Shown here piece after piece: positions 1 through 7,500 of a DNA stretch of 17,464 nucleotides (position 1 is the stretch's first letter; each line of letters starts with the position of its first letter). The stretch is from JAVEYA01 sp034003745. Its GTDB lineage: Bacteria > Bacillota > Peptococcia > DRI-13 > PHAD01. The notes under the pieces were generated by a model. That model did no database searches. It saw nothing but the letters and a program-made list of their open reading frames with translations, and was not told the origin of the DNA. A program made the translations under genes and the position numbers. The stretch is taken from the NCBI GenBank assembly GCA_034003745.1, contig JAVEYA010000045.1:1-17464 (forward strand). The letters run 5' to 3'.

Positions 1-2
1 GT

Positions 3-68
3 TATGCCCCCAAAGATACTGATTATATAATTAAACCCGCCCAGGCTGTAATTATTGGTCCATTTTAA
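3..68 (+). CDS. C-terminal tail of a gene entering from the left edge
   Basis: An open frame runs from the window edge to a TAA at 66-68 and encodes about 21 residues ending in KPAQAVIIGPF. A strong terminator begins six bases later, which is what makes this look like the genuine end of a gene. The piece is too short to assign a family. The frame is inferred only from the stop-terminator arrangement and the protein-like composition. Confidence 0.4.
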   Translation, partial: YAPKDTDYIIKPAQAVIIGPF

Positions 69-73
69 TATGG

Positions 74-128
74 AAAGGGGCTTGTCCCCCTACGTTTTTA
101 AATTAACGTTTTGCGACAGCCCCTTTTT
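74..128 (+). terminator. Rho-independent terminator of the left-edge gene
   Basis: The outer arms AAAGGGGCT (74-82) and AGCCCCTTT (118-126) pair, and a nested ACGTT (92-96) / AACGT (105-109) stem sits inside. A T-run follows at 124-128. It terminates rightward transcription of the gene that ends at 68. Confidence 0.75.
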
Positions 129-286
129 GTATTGCCAGGAAACGGGGACTTGAACCCCTGCGAGGCATAGGGCGGAGCCCCATGCAAATAAGAAAGGGAA
201 GCAGAGCGACCCCTTTCAAGCCCCCTTATTTCCACCCAGCAAGCATACCAATCAGCTTTCCTTGAGTGGAGAGGATACTGTACAGT
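129..286. other. Non-coding spacer with small inverted repeats
   Basis: No plausible gene was found here. The stretch is rich in short G/C complementary runs, such as CCCT at 155-158 and AGGG further on, and paired AAAGGG (193-198) / CCCTTT (211-216) nested in AATAAG (187-192) / CTTATT (225-230). The GAACCC at 152-157 resembles the post-terminator motif found at 2051 and 13952. Confidence 0.4.
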
Positions 287-406
287 CTACTTTGGCAGTA
301 CTTCTATTTTTTGCTTGAGCTTTTCCAGCCGTGTTTCATTGGTGATGTATACCGCTCTTTCAATGTTTGCTGCGCAAAATGCTTGATATAATGACTGCGT
401 AGTCAT
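287..406 (-). pseudogene. Short minus-strand coding fragment, unidentified
   Basis: A 39-codon frame starts at an ATG (406-404) and stops at 289-287. It encodes a charged C-terminal-like stretch with the segments IERAVYITNETRL and EKLKQKIEVLPK. There is no ribosome binding site before the ATG, and the ATG lies inside the palindrome at 386-432, so this is more likely the remnant of a longer gene's 3' end than a complete small gene. The family is not recognised. Its neighbours on the other strand are also broken genes. Confidence 0.25.
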
Positions 407-432
407 ACTATATAACTATGCAGTCATTATAT
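386..432. promoter_or_regulatory. Tandem operator-like palindromes
   Basis: ATATAATGACTGCGTAGT (386-403) and its near-perfect reverse complement (415-432) differ at one position. Within them lie two half-size palindromes: ATGACT-GCGT-AGTCAT (391-406, perfect) and ATAACT-ATGC-AGTCAT (412-427, one mismatch). Their centres are 21 bp apart, which is two helical turns. Phased 6-4-6 palindromes of this form are typical of TetR-type repressor sites; the regulator is not in the window. A GGCGGAG-type ribosome binding site (442-448) and an ATG at 458 follow, but that frame stops after four codons. Confidence 0.55.
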
Positions 433-513
433 TATAAAGAAGGCGGAGTGACCCAATATGGCGTTGACATGAAAAGAGCTCTGCTGGGGCTTGAACGGAA
501 GGGGGCGCAGTGA

Positions 514-719
514 ATGGAAGGTATTCAGATTCCTAGTATTCAGATTTCTGACATTGATATGGGAAAATGTTACTTTAATCCGGCTACGCGCTCAGTATTT
601 ATAAGCCTGAATCTGGGGAGAAAATACTGGATATACTTAACAAATATTTAGGGACGGTGCAGCTTCACAGCATTTGCTGCCGGCATAATCCGAAACTGCC
701 GCGTGGCACTACCATTATC
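514..719 (+). pseudogene. Broken CCG-domain Fe-S protein (HdrB/D-like cysteine-rich family)
   Basis: From ATG 514 the frame reads into a KCYFNP segment. A single-base deletion near 583-586 then shifts the reading to the frame that continues A-L-S-I-Y-K-P-E at 588-611, followed by ILDILNKYLG, LHSICCRHNPKLP and GTTII up to about 719. The expected parent reads YFNPGCALSIYKPE with a later CAGC cluster; the first cysteine codon now reads TAC. The match to cysteine-rich (CCG) Fe-S proteins is by recalled family motifs. The homology stops abruptly at GTTII, before the next cysteine motif, and runs straight into an unrelated gene remnant. It is a clear pseudogene with a frameshift and a 3' truncation. 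Confidence 0.6.
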
Positions 720-992
720 TGGTGGAACGAGCTTGATTCTTGCCCGCGATAATTCCATTTCTTTTGCCCCTTTAATTAATAGTCACAAGCGGTCGGAACA
801 TCTCGGGCAGGCTGCCATAGACTCTATTAATGTCAACATGGCAAAACATATCAAAAAAGCCCTGAATTAGTCCGGCGGACAAATCGAGGTTCAGGCGGCG
901 CGGCTGAACTGTTGGATATCCATCCCAATACATTGCGTAACCGTATGAAAAAGCTGCGTATTAATGTAAATGACTATAAATCGAACCTATAA
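718..992 (+). pseudogene. Remnant of a sigma-54-dependent activator C-terminus (Fis-type HTH)
   Basis: One frame (718-867) encodes a linker-like segment ending in HIKKALN and is cut by a TAG at 868-870. After a frameshift near 886-888 the adjacent frame encodes GSGGAAELLDIHPNTLRNR and MKKLRIN, and stops at 990-992. The GGAAxLLxxxPxTLRxRxKKLxI pattern is the Fis-like DNA-binding helix-turn-helix that ends NtrC/FhlA-type activators. The AAA+ ATPase and sensor domains are absent. The stop codon, frameshift and missing 5' end mark it as dead. The assignment to this family by motif is fairly secure; the specific activator is unknown. Confidence 0.65.
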
Positions 993-1038
993 CATGCAAT
1001 CGACATTTATTAGGCAGACAGGAACGGAGGAAAACAGT

Positions 1039-1251
1039 ATGGCGAGATATATCGCAGCAGCAACATTGATTTTGCTTATAATTCTTGTTTTATTCCGGGC
1101 TTTCCAATTAAAAAAGCTGGAGCAACAGAGTCAGACGTTTCCTATAATTCGGGGATTAACCTTTCGGTGGGTTTCGCTTACATGTTTTAAAGTGGTCGAA
1201 TTCGACCACTTTAACGAACATGACTGTAAAGGCCCTGCGCTATTACGATAA
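1039..1251 (+). pseudogene. Truncated membrane protein, isoprenylcysteine-methyltransferase-like N-terminus
   Basis: ATG 1039 has a good GGAGG site at 1026-1030. The first 30 residues are one hydrophobic helix (ARYIAAATLILLIILVLF) followed by RAFQLKKLE, which resembles the start of clostridial isoprenylcysteine carboxyl methyltransferase family proteins. After about residue 35 the sequence loses membrane character and reads through the palindrome at 1187-1214 to a stop at 1249-1251. The intact family has several more helices and a C-terminal SAM-binding region, none of which is present. It is probably a truncated remnant. A short single-helix protein that is still expressed is the alternative. 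Confidence 0.4.
1181..1222. promoter_or_regulatory. 28-bp perfect palindrome with flanking arms
   Basis: TTAAAGTGGTCGAA (1187-1200) is followed directly by its exact reverse complement (1201-1214). CATGTT (1181-1186) and AACATG (1217-1222) extend the symmetry, with a two-base bulge. No T-run follows, so it does not look like a terminator. It lies about 60 bases upstream of the start of the HEAT-like gene and may be an operator. Confidence 0.55.
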
Positions 1252-1278
1252 TTTTGCTTGCTTGAAGGGAGGATTAAG

Positions 1279-1890
1279 ATGATTTCAACAGAAAGCATAA
1301 TGGCAATCGATAAAGGCGATATCCAAGAAGCTTCAAAGGCTCTGGATAAAGATGATCTGCCGCAACTTGTAGAATGGCTGTCCTTAAAAGACGACAATAT
1401 CAGATATCAGGCACTCCTCCTCTTGCAGAGCAGGTCGATGTTTTTTGATGATGTTTATCCATTTTGGGACACCTTCCGTGATAAGCTCAAAAGTGATAAT
1501 TCATATCAGAGAAGCATCGGGCTTATGCTTGTCGCAGAGAATACCAAATGGGACGCGCAGAACCGAATGGAAAATACCATTGATGAATACCTGGCACTCC
1601 TGGATGATGAAAAACCCATAACAATACGTCAATGCATTCAAGCATTGGGTAAGGTGATACTATCTAAGCCGGGTTTAAACAAGAAGATAGCCGATAAACT
1701 CATTTCATTTAATCTTATGGACGTTAAGGAAACAATGCGTAAGTCCATACTGCTCGACATATTAAACGTGCTGCTCATAATAAGGAAAACGCTGAAAGCA
1801 GATGAAGCGGAAAACTTTATAATAAACGCTCTATCGGGTGAAATATTGGATAAGAAATCAAAGAAGCAGATTGAGACGCTTTTGGTATGA
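1279..1890 (+). CDS. HEAT-like helical repeat protein, function unknown
   Basis: This is a 203-residue soluble protein made almost wholly of amphipathic helices, with no membrane segment, no cysteine cluster and no catalytic motif. Repeating helix pairs such as DDLPQLVEWLSLKDDNIRYQALLLL and the KPITIRQCIQALGKV region have the hydrophobic spacing of HEAT/ARM-type solenoids, which usually act as protein-binding scaffolds. ATG 1279 is chosen because GGGAGG (1267-1272) sits six bases before it; an in-frame TTG at 1258 lies upstream of that site. From memory, proteins like this are often labelled 'SufBD protein' in clostridial genomes, but nothing here shows Fe-S assembly activity. The gene stands alone, between the palindrome at 1187 and its own terminator. 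Confidence 0.7.
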   Translation: MISTESIMAIDKGDIQEASKALDKDDLPQLVEWLSLKDDNIRYQALLLLQSRSMFFDDVYPFWDTFRDKLKSDNSYQRSIGLMLVAENTKWDAQNRMENTIDEYLALLDDEKPITIRQCIQALGKVILSKPGLNKKIADKLISFNLMDVKETMRKSILLDILNVLLIIRKTLKADEAENFIINALSGEILDKKSKKQIETLLV

Positions 1891-2002
1891 ATTCAGCAAT
1901 GGAAACGGCCTTTATTTAAAATCGAAATAGACGCTCTCATTATCCACACGAGCTTTATACGAGCCTAGTACTGGCATCTATATTTACCTAACTTCTCAAA
2001 AG

Positions 2003-2034
2003 TTAAACTCACCTTTTGGTGAGTTCAATTTTTT
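2003..2034 (+). terminator. Terminator of the HEAT-like gene
   Basis: AACTCACC (2006-2013), loop TTTT, GGTGAGTT (2018-2025), then six T's (2029-2034). It is about 115 bases after the stop codon at 1890; the stretch between shows nothing else identifiable. Confidence 0.8.
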
Positions 2035-2046
2035 GATGGACAGAGA

Positions 2047-2066
2047 AGGAGAACCCTCCTAAGGGG
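2047..2066 (+). repeat. Post-terminator stem-loop motif, copy A
   Basis: AGGAGAACCCTC (2047-2058) is identical to 13948-13959. In both places it begins at the same distance after the T-run of a terminator. Here CCCT (2054-2057) pairs with AGGG (2062-2065) across the loop CCTA. Confidence 0.45.
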
Positions 2067-2126
2067 GAGGCGGGCCCCCATATCAAAGGAAAACTATGTC
2101 TTTTTTATGTTGGAAGTTGTGGTATT

Positions 2127-2843
2127 ATGGATGCAGGCTTATTATTTTATCGAATTAAGCAATACGGTGGATTAATTAAAGATGATTTTGACGACGGTAC
2201 AAATACGAGTATTATTATTTATTTGAACGAGGATGATATCATTTATAAGGTTTGCAACCAGAGCGTGGTGGATAAAAAAGGTGAAAATATGGGTAGTTAT
2301 GTGGAAATGATGGAGATTACCCAACTGATTAAGATCATGGAAGATATAGAGCGTAACGCTCAGACGGACTGGCTAACAGGACTCCCTAATCGTCAGGCCT
2401 TTGAGGAAAAATGCATTGCGTTGGATAATCGGGAAAACCCGCCGCTCTCTTTTATTGTCGGAGATATCAACGGATTAAAATATGTAAATGATCATATGGG
2501 CCATCATCAGGGTGATTTATTAATCAAAGCGATTTCAAAAGTCTTACAAAATTCATGTCCGCAAGATGGAGTGACCGCACGTGTCGGAGGGGATGAATTC
2601 ATGATGGTTATTCCAAATTTTAGTGAACTTGATACAGATTTATTGGTGAAAAAAATATCTGAAAAGGTAAAAGCTGAGGAGAACGGCTCTTTTTATGAGG
2701 CTTCCATCGCTCTCGGCTCCGCAACAAAGGTACACTCGGAGCAAATCATTGAGGAATTACTTAAAAAGGCCGATATAAGAATGTATTCTAAAAAACAATA
2801 TGACCGCAGAAGGCAACTGCATCGGTCTAAAACTTACCAATGA
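2127..2843 (+). CDS. Diguanylate cyclase, short soluble GGDEF protein
   Basis: This 238-residue cytoplasmic protein is predicted to make cyclic di-GMP from two GTP. Residues 1-75 form a small N-terminal domain of unknown type (IKQYGGLIKDD, a beta-rich middle, then a VEMMEITQLIK helix). The GGDEF domain covers about 78-225, with DWLTGLPNR at its start, the D-x-N-G-x-K metal region (GDINGLKYVND), an intact GGDEF at 154-158, and KKADIRMYSKK near the end. The product-inhibition site RxxD is missing: the corresponding residues read CPQD. No membrane helix or signal peptide is present, which is unusual for a sensory cyclase. The ribosome binding site before ATG 2127 is weak, and the frame stays open for at least ten codons upstream, so the N-terminus could be truncated or start elsewhere. 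The stop codon lies inside the terminator stem. Confidence 0.8.
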   Translation: MDAGLLFYRIKQYGGLIKDDFDDGTNTSIIIYLNEDDIIYKVCNQSVVDKKGENMGSYVEMMEITQLIKIMEDIERNAQTDWLTGLPNRQAFEEKCIALDNRENPPLSFIVGDINGLKYVNDHMGHHQGDLLIKAISKVLQNSCPQDGVTARVGGDEFMMVIPNFSELDTDLLVKKISEKVKAEENGSFYEASIALGSATKVHSEQIIEELLKKADIRMYSKKQYDRRRQLHRSKTYQ

Positions 2844-2878
2844 TAAAATGAAACCCACCGAGGTGGGTTTCATTTTAT
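2843..2878. terminator. Bidirectional terminator between convergent genes
   Basis: The perfect 17-bp arms ATAAAATGAAACCCACC (2843-2859) and their complement (2862-2878) flank a two-base GA. A-rich and T-rich stem ends on both sides let it serve the cyclase gene on the plus strand and the Fe-S protein gene on the minus strand. Confidence 0.8.
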
Positions 2879-2894
2879 ATGTAGTCCGGAAGGC

Positions 2895-2915
2895 GAATCC
2901 TTGCAAGGGCAGGAT
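2895..2915 (+). repeat. Post-terminator motif, divergent copy C
   Basis: GAATCC (2895-2900) leads a small self-complementary segment (CCTTGCAAGG, 2899-2908, and ATCC...GGAT) 19 bases after the T-run of the preceding terminator. The arrangement matches copies A (2047) and B (13948), but the sequence is looser. Confidence 0.3.
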
Positions 2916-2930
2916 GGGACGGGCCAGTCC

Positions 2931-3584
2931 TTATGAAGGCTTGGCATATCCCCTGCTAATCATGGGGCTGTATCCGATTGATTCCTTTGGACAAACCTGT
3001 TGGCAATTGATACATTGATGGCACAATGCGGTATTAATAACTGCTTTCTGCTCTTCCTCAATAACGGCTATCGCATCAGAGGGACAAACTTTTTCGCATA
3101 ACTTGCATCCGATACACGTAGATGCTTCAACTTTTTTCGCCCTTTTTGCAAACCGGCCGAACAATTTCTGAGGCGCTCCAAAGGGACAGAGGAGGTTATG
3201 AAATACCGCCGGTCTGTATCTGAGCGTAACGAGGACCGCAATTGCCAGCCATATTGGCAATACAGGCAGATTGATATGTAAAAATCTTTTAGAAAGAAGC
3301 ATCGCTGCAATACTGGCAATGAGAGCTATCCATGAAAAATACCCGTTTCCCAGCCATTGCGGTGTCTTCTGAGTCTGCAGTTTCAGTTTTTTCGAAATCC
3401 ATTCTGCCGGTATCATCACTGTGTTCATAGGGCATATATATCCGCAAAAAATTCTCCCGAAGGCCGGTGCGGCCAAGAGACTGACCGCAAACAATCCCAG
3501 CCATAGCGTCATCCGGCCGTTCGCCAGAAGAAACGCAAACAGAGCTAAGAAAAAAAGCCGAACCATGGTCACGACATGCTTCAT
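2931..3584 (-). CDS. NapH/CcoG-like membrane protein with two [4Fe-4S] ferredoxin motifs
   Basis: This 217-residue electron-transfer protein is predicted to sit in the cytoplasmic membrane and pass electrons through Fe-S clusters. Helices lie near 7-23, 28-42, 83-98 and 106-121. Between them are the conserved CGYICP (47-52) and LLCPFGAPQ (131-139) motifs of the NapH/YccM family. The C-terminal half has two cluster motifs: C157, C160, C163, C167-P and C188, C191, C194, C198-P. The start is placed at ATG 3584 because GGGGGAGG lies just upstream; an open frame extends further but has no site. The protein is shorter than full NapH and ends soon after the second cluster. It faces a Crp/Fnr-type regulator across a 98-bp divergent spacer, which suggests redox-linked control. 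The physiological electron partner cannot be told from the sequence. Confidence 0.85.
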   Translation of the reverse strand: MKHVVTMVRLFFLALFAFLLANGRMTLWLGLFAVSLLAAPAFGRIFCGYICPMNTVMIPAEWISKKLKLQTQKTPQWLGNGYFSWIALIASIAAMLLSKRFLHINLPVLPIWLAIAVLVTLRYRPAVFHNLLCPFGAPQKLFGRFAKRAKKVEASTCIGCKLCEKVCPSDAIAVIEEEQKAVINTALCHQCINCQQVCPKESIGYSPMISRGYAKPS

Positions 3585-3604
3585 GCGTTGCCTCCCCCTT
3601 ATAT

Positions 3605-3633
3605 TTGATATTCTCCAATTATACAAATATAAT
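3605..3633 (+). promoter_or_regulatory. Sigma-A promoter of the Crp/Fnr-type gene
   Basis: TTGATA (3605-3610), 17 bp, TATAAT (3628-3633). Transcription would begin near 3640, about 40 bases before the start codon. Confidence 0.7.
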
Positions 3634-3645
3634 GGATAAAAAGGT

Positions 3646-3682
3646 GTGACCAAGGTAACGTTTTTTAAGGAGACAAGGTAAC
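3646..3682. promoter_or_regulatory. Candidate autoregulatory sites: imperfect palindrome and direct repeat
   Basis: GTGACC-AA-GGTAAC (3646-3659) is a palindrome with one mismatched pair. CAAGGTAAC occurs exactly twice, at 3651-3659 and 3674-3682, 23 bp apart. Both copies lie downstream of the TATAAT box, where a bound protein would block transcription or translation. The second copy overlaps the spacing between the ribosome binding site and the start codon. Confidence 0.4.
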
Positions 3683-4330
3683 ATGAATAAACACATCGGC
3701 TTAATGGAAAAAAGCGTTCTTTTAAGCTCCATACCCAGCGAAGAAATTCATTCTTACCTAAAAGACGGGAGCTTCAAAATAAGCAGCTACGGCAAAAACA
3801 ACATCGTTCATTTTTCCGGTGAGGCATGCCTGAAGCTGGAGATAATTCTCTCCGGAGCAGTGGCTGTTGAACGTATAGACGAATCGGGCAACCTGATGAC
3901 CATAGCGGAGTTTTATAATGATGAGCTTTTGGGCGGCAACTTACTTTTTTCAAAAAACGCGTATTACCCTATGACCATTACCACGAAGCGACCCGCTGTC
4001 ATTTTAGAAATCGGCAAAGAGCGTCTTTTTGAGCTGATCTCAGAGAACCATATTTTTTTAAGAAGATATCTGGAGTCTGTCTCTAGTCATACGGCGATTC
4101 TCGGCAATCGTATTAAGCACTATGTCAACCAAACGATACGGGAATGTGTTCTGAATTATCTGGAACAAGAGAGGCAAAAGCAGAATTCAAATCGTCTCCG
4201 GCTTTCGATCACCAAGAAAGCCTGGGCTGAAAGAATGGGCGTTCAGCGCACATCTCTGTCAAGAGAACTGTCCAAAATGAGCAAGGATGGTCTGATCCGC
4301 TACGATTCCAAATATATTGAGCTTTTGTAA
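3683..4330 (+). CDS. Crp/Fnr-family transcription regulator
   Basis: This 215-residue DNA-binding regulator has a cNMP-type beta-barrel at about 15-125 (ILSGAVAVERIDESGNL, EFYNDELLGGNLLFS), a long dimer helix near 125-150, and a C-terminal Crp-type winged helix (LSITKKAWAERMGVQRTSLSREL, then LIRYDSKYIELL). AAGGAG (3667-3672) precedes ATG 3683. Only two cysteines are present (in GEACLKLE and IRECVLNY), so it lacks the N-terminal cysteine cluster of FNR. The ligand is unknown and could be a small effector as in CprK or CooA relatives. The gene is divergent from the NapH-like protein, which is its most likely target, and it probably regulates itself. The family call is firm; the signal is open. 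Confidence 0.85.
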   Translation: MNKHIGLMEKSVLLSSIPSEEIHSYLKDGSFKISSYGKNNIVHFSGEACLKLEIILSGAVAVERIDESGNLMTIAEFYNDELLGGNLLFSKNAYYPMTITTKRPAVILEIGKERLFELISENHIFLRRYLESVSSHTAILGNRIKHYVNQTIRECVLNYLEQERQKQNSNRLRLSITKKAWAERMGVQRTSLSRELSKMSKDGLIRYDSKYIELL

Positions 4331-4388
4331 AAAACCGTTTTCTCATGAGTGCAATGGTTGTTTTACTGAAAGAATCGACATTATTTGG

Positions 4389-4559
4389 TATAATTTATTA
4401 AAAAGAGGGCAAAGTTCAGCACTGCGGCTGCAATAATGTGCTATGATGGGTATGGTTGGAAGTAGTCAGAATATAGTGACAAGCTCGCCAAATATGCCGT
4501 TGCCCCGGTAAGATAAGCATGATGGTGGGATAAAACCCGTTGGTTCCGGTAAGGAGGAT
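4389..4559 (+). promoter_or_regulatory. Promoter -10 and long, possibly structured leader of the GGDEF-EAL gene
   Basis: TATAAT (4389-4394) has only a weak -35 candidate upstream. A leader of roughly 160 bases follows. GGGCAA (4407-4412) pairs with TTGCCC (4500-4505), enclosing about 90 bases that include AGCAC (4419-4423) and a complementary GTGCT. CCGGTAAG occurs twice, the second copy running into the AAGGAGG ribosome binding site (4551-4557). No known riboswitch class could be recognised, including the usual c-di-GMP types. Confidence 0.35.
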
Positions 4560-4562
4560 ATG

Positions 4563-7500
4563 ATGGAGAATTCAGCTTTATTTTTTTCGCTATTGTTTTT
4601 CGCGGCGTTTGCTATTTATCTGTTGTTCGGAATCTATATGATCTATATGAATCCCAAAGCAATTGTAAACCGGGTGTTTTTTGCTATGTGCCTTTCCCTC
4701 TCGCTCTGGTCCCTGGGATTTGCAGTAGCGAACTTTGCCCCGAACTTGGAGACCTGTTTAGTGTGGAGAAGGGTTTCCGCCCTTGGCTGGGGGTCGATAT
4801 ATGGCATTATGCTCCACTTTTTCCTGGTGATTACTGAACATAATTTTACTTTAAAATGGCGTAAATTTTACCCTGTGCTATATCTTCCGGCCGTTGTCGC
4901 TGTTTACGCCTTTTCTTTTTCTACAAAGATCACTGCGACGCAGTATAATCTGGTGAGAATGGATTATGGCTGGATCAACATAGCCGTGCAAAATGGCTGG
5001 ACCTTCTTTTTCCAAAGCTACTATGCGGGATACGGGCTGGCCAGTCTGGCGCTTCTTTGGCTGTGGAAACGAAGGGCAGCCAATCCGCTGGACCGCAAGA
5101 AGGCCACTCTTATCCTTATTTCGGTTGCCGCAGCTTTACTGCTGGGAAGCGCGACGGATGTGGTTTTGAGTTCGAAATTAGCGGGCCCGTTGCCGCAAAT
5201 GGCGCCTATCTTTATCCTCATACCGGTTGCAGCGTTGTACTATTCCATTAAACGCTATCGCCTGATGGGGGAAATAGCCGAAAACAACGACGAGCTGATC
5301 CTTAGCAGCGAATCCCGCTCAAAATTATATTTATATTTATCCTATATGTTTTTGGCGGGCGGACTCATGACCTCTTTAGTTTATTTTTTCCCGCATATGG
5401 CACAGAATGAGGAAGCGCTGCAATCCATGCTCTTTGCAAGCGGGGCGTTCTTTTTATTGGGAATTGTCATCCTCTTGCTGCAATTGGTAAAAAGTGATGC
5501 TGTGAAGGATTTCGTGGTCCTGATCATGACGCTTCTCAGCATTCCGTTAATCATCCTCAGATTCGTAGAATACGGCGGTGTAACGGTTTGGGTCTTTCCC
5601 TTTATCTTAATGTTTCTTTCCCTTGTATTCAATTCGAAACTGCCGTTAATTTTGGTTACGTCCGTCTCTATCATTACCCAGGTGTTGGTTTGGATGTATG
5701 CGCCTAAAGGAATGATACAACTGGATCAATTTGACTATATCCTGCGAATCGGGATGTTTTTTATTGCGTTCATGATTGGCTTGTTTGTCAACAAAACTTA
5801 CATAAAGAAGCTGAAAGAAAACGTCCGTCAAATGAACTTTGAGAAAATGGTTTCGGAAATTTCCTCCGACTTTGTAAGCGTAAGCCAGCAAAATATTGAT
5901 GAAAAGATCAACACGATGTTAAATAAAATAGGCTGCTTTTTTGATGTGGACCGCACGTGTATCGTTCTGTTCGACGATCAGGACCCCACGAAAGCGGACA
6001 TCTATAAATGGTGCTGTAAAGAAAATGTTCCCGTCGTAGACGCAGTTTTGAAGGTCCCGTCGGCGGAGCTTCGTAAGTGGATGGAAGGGTGGAACAGCGG
6101 GGAACCGTTATTTATCGAGGACGTTAGCAAGCTGCCGGATGGGGATGGCGCAGGGAAAGAACAGCTCATGCAATGGGGCATTCAATCTGCGATGGTTATT
6201 CCCATAGAAGAAAATGGACGGCCTTTGGGCTTTATGAGATTGGGTTCCGTAATGCCGTGCAGGAAGTGGCCCGAGCATCCTGTGAAGCTGCTGAAAATCC
6301 TGACCAATCTCTTGGCAGACGGACTGATAAAAATTAAGGCCGCCAAAGAGATTGAGTATATGGCTTACTATGACAGTCTGACGGGCCTTCCTAACCGCGT
6401 TTTGTTTTCGGACAGGCTCACCCAGGCCATTCATCTGGCGCGGAGAACCGAAGGGCTGATCGGCGTCATCTTCTTAGATTTGGACAGCTTTAAGATGGTG
6501 AACGACACCATGGGGCACAGCGGTGGCGACGCTCTCCTGCAGGACGTCGCGCAGAGTCTTGTACAGCGTCTGAGAAAAATAGATACAGTCGCCCGGTTTG
6601 GCGGAGATGAGTTTTTGATTATGGTACATAACATCTCCGATCATAAAAACATCATTAAGATAGCCGGAAATATCCTGGGGCTGTTCGAAAGTCCGTTTCA
6701 TATAAACGAACAGGAATTTTTCATTACCGGCAGTGCGGGAGTCGCCGTCTATCCGTTTGACGGCGAGGATGCCGATACATTGATTAAGAATGCCGATATT
6801 GCCATGTATACGGCCAAAACCAGGGGTAAAAATCAGTACGCTTTATGTACTGAGGATATGAAGGAACAGGTCAGGAAAAACATCAGGCTGTCCAATCACC
6901 TGTACAGAGTTCAGCAACGGAATGAACTGGTGGTTTATTATCAGCCGCAGATCAGGCTGCATACGGGTCAGATCATTGGAGTAGAGGCTTTGCTGCGCTG
7001 GAAGCATCCTGAGCTGGGGATGGTCCCTCCTAATATCTTTATACCCCTTGCGGAAATGAACGGCACGATTAACGGCATTGGCGAGTGGATCCTTAAAACA
7101 GCGACACAACAGAATAAAAAATGGCAGGATATTGGGCTCCCGCACCTGCGCATGGCTGTTAACCTCTCAGTTATTCAATTAAACAATCCGCGTATTGTTG
7201 AAATGGTGGACCAAACACTGAAGGAAACAGGCTTAAGCCCCAAGTACCTGGAGCTGGAAATTACAGAAAGTATCGCAATGAAAGAGGCCGCCTATATTGT
7301 AGACATTCTAAACAGGCTTAAGGAACTTGGCGTATCCATTTCTATCGATGATTTCGGAACGGAATACTCCTCCCTTAATCGGATCAAAGTCCTGCCTATT
7401 GACCGGATTAAAATTGATATGCAATTCGTGCAAGGCATTGAGGGCAGCGAGAAAGACCAGGCCATTACCAAGGTCATCATCAACTTAGCCAAGAGCCTGG

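Noticed and set aside
131..170. tRNA-like T-arm on the minus strand (GGGGTTCAAGTCCCC)
   Set aside because: No anticodon arm, D arm or matching acceptor strand can be built around it; the match is limited to one arm.
287..406. Possible sigma-54 activator fragment because of an IERAV segment
   Set aside because: The similarity covers only a few residues, lies on the strand opposite the sigma-54 remnant at 718-992, and does not continue into family motifs.
521..550. 15-bp tandem repeat GTATTCAGATT...
   Set aside because: Only two imperfect units at the start of a pseudogene; likely a local duplication without further meaning.
4402..4550. c-di-GMP-I (GEMM) riboswitch
   Set aside because: A GGGCAAA start is present, but the GGGACGCAAAGCC core and the second conserved stem are missing.
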